DNA of 15,632 bases. Source: an uncultured Lachnospiraceae bacterium (lineage in GTDB: Bacteria > Bacillota > Clostridia > Lachnospirales > Lachnospiraceae). The notes under the pieces were generated by a model that was not told the origin of the DNA, ran no database searches, and saw only the letters and a program-made list of their open reading frames with translations. Each line of letters begins with the position of its first letter. Positions within the stretch are counted from its first letter, which is position 1. The stretch is taken from positions 1-15,632 of the forward strand of contig USJG01000041.1 of NCBI GenBank assembly GCA_900554925.1, in the 5' to 3' direction. The position numbers and the translations under genes were made by a program. Shown here piece by piece: positions 15,111-15,632 of the stretch.

Positions 15111-15557
15111 CTACTTTTTAACAATGTGCTCCCACAAATACAATGCATTTCCTTCGCTGTCTTCAATGATGGCGTAATCTTTCCCGCATTCCTTATATCT
15201 GGGCTTTAACACCTTTCCACCATAGGCTTCCACCTTTTTTATAGTATCCTCAATACTGTTTACCTCTATCATAAAAAATGGAGCTTTCCCTGTTTCATCG
15301 GTCTGCCTGTCTTTTAAAAATCCATAGATAAAGGAGGGAACGCTTGGCTCCCAGTCCGGTGTTCCGGGTCCGGTAGCACAATAGAAAAGAGGCTTATCCG
15401 GATCAGTGTTTTCACACTCTATGATGTCCCAGTCAAATAACTCTTCGTAATTTTTTCTGGCTTTTGCAGCGTCACTATACTGATATACAAACTTGCTCAA
15501 TCGTCCGTTTCTGTCATCTGCCGGGAACCTTTTGGCAACATGATATTCAATATTCAT
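15111..15557 (-). CDS. VOC (glyoxalase/bleomycin-resistance fold) protein, start uncertain
   Basis: From the ATG at 15557 the protein has 148 residues and two βαβββ units: SKFVYQYSDAAKARKNYEELFDW (21-43) and FFMIEVNSIEDTIKKVEAYGG (94-114), ending in IIEDSEGNALYLWE (130-143). E143 is placed like a VOC metal ligand; other ligands are unclear, so metal binding is uncertain. VOC proteins include lyases, dioxygenases, isomerases and resistance proteins, and the reaction here is unknown. The frame upstream of this ATG has no stop up to the window edge (15632), encoding a P/E-rich linker that includes PPEPEEGERDP and starts EPYNEQEKRR. The true protein may therefore be longer, perhaps with a second domain. 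Purine-rich GGAGGAGGGGG lies 11 or more bases upstream, a poorly spaced ribosome binding site. It precedes the ATPase gene by 14 bases, so it belongs to the transporter operon and may act on the imported compound. Confidence 0.75.
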   Translation of the reverse strand: MNIEYHVAKRFPADDRNGRLSKFVYQYSDAAKARKNYEELFDWDIIECENTDPDKPLFYCATGPGTPDWEPSVPSFIYGFLKDRQTDETGKAPFFMIEVNSIEDTIKKVEAYGGKVLKPRYKECGKDYAIIEDSEGNALYLWEHIVKK

Positions 15558-15632
15558 GGGATCCCTTTCCCCCTCCTCCGGCTCAGGCGGATCTACATGG
15601 ATTCTCCTTTTTTCCTGCTCATTGTATGGTTC

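Overview
The window looks like a chromosomal segment of a low-to-moderate GC Clostridia, most likely Lachnospiraceae. This rests on the gene families, the AGGAGG-type ribosome binding sites and the TATAAT promoter. It is an inference, not a species identification. Most genes lie on the minus strand.

Right part (about 15632 to 10343, minus strand): an operon for an uptake ABC transporter of the ribose/autoinducer-2 type. In transcription order it holds a VOC (glyoxalase-fold) protein whose frame is still open at the window edge, a double-domain RbsA-like ATPase, a first membrane permease, a substrate-binding lipoprotein and a second permease. A perfect 16-bp hairpin with a T-tract follows. The substrate cannot be read from the sequence; the two different permeases suggest a heterodimeric channel.

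Middle (about 10360 to 9350): a small eroded zone. A plus-strand substrate-binding lipoprotein gene of the NMT1/THI5-like type is cut off after about 200 residues. Its end overlaps an unrecognised 47-residue minus-strand gene, which may be translationally coupled to a 30-codon reading frame that starts inside the terminator hairpin.

Central block (9350 to 4306, minus strand): a clear TGGACA-17-TATAAT promoter drives an SPFH-domain protein with three C-terminal zinc ribbons. Next come a membrane-anchored zinc-ribbon protein and the helicase gene pcrA. A single-pass membrane protein with a very acidic tail follows, and then a GAAA-tetraloop hairpin.

Left part (4166 to 40, minus strand): a 23S rRNA m5U methyltransferase of the RlmD/RlmCD family ends at a TAG. 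The same frame then stays open for 62 more codons and encodes what looks like the family's Clostridia-type C-terminal tail with a piece missing. Only 38 bases after that tail begins a strikingly AT-rich gene for an 831-residue protein. It has an N-terminal PD-(D/E)xK-like nuclease, a central STAND-type P-loop NTPase and a long helical C-terminal region, the layout of Avs-like antiphage proteins. It is the best candidate for an uncharacterised system here and appears to have been acquired downstream of the housekeeping rRNA methylase gene. No tRNA, rRNA, CRISPR array or intact insertion sequence was seen.
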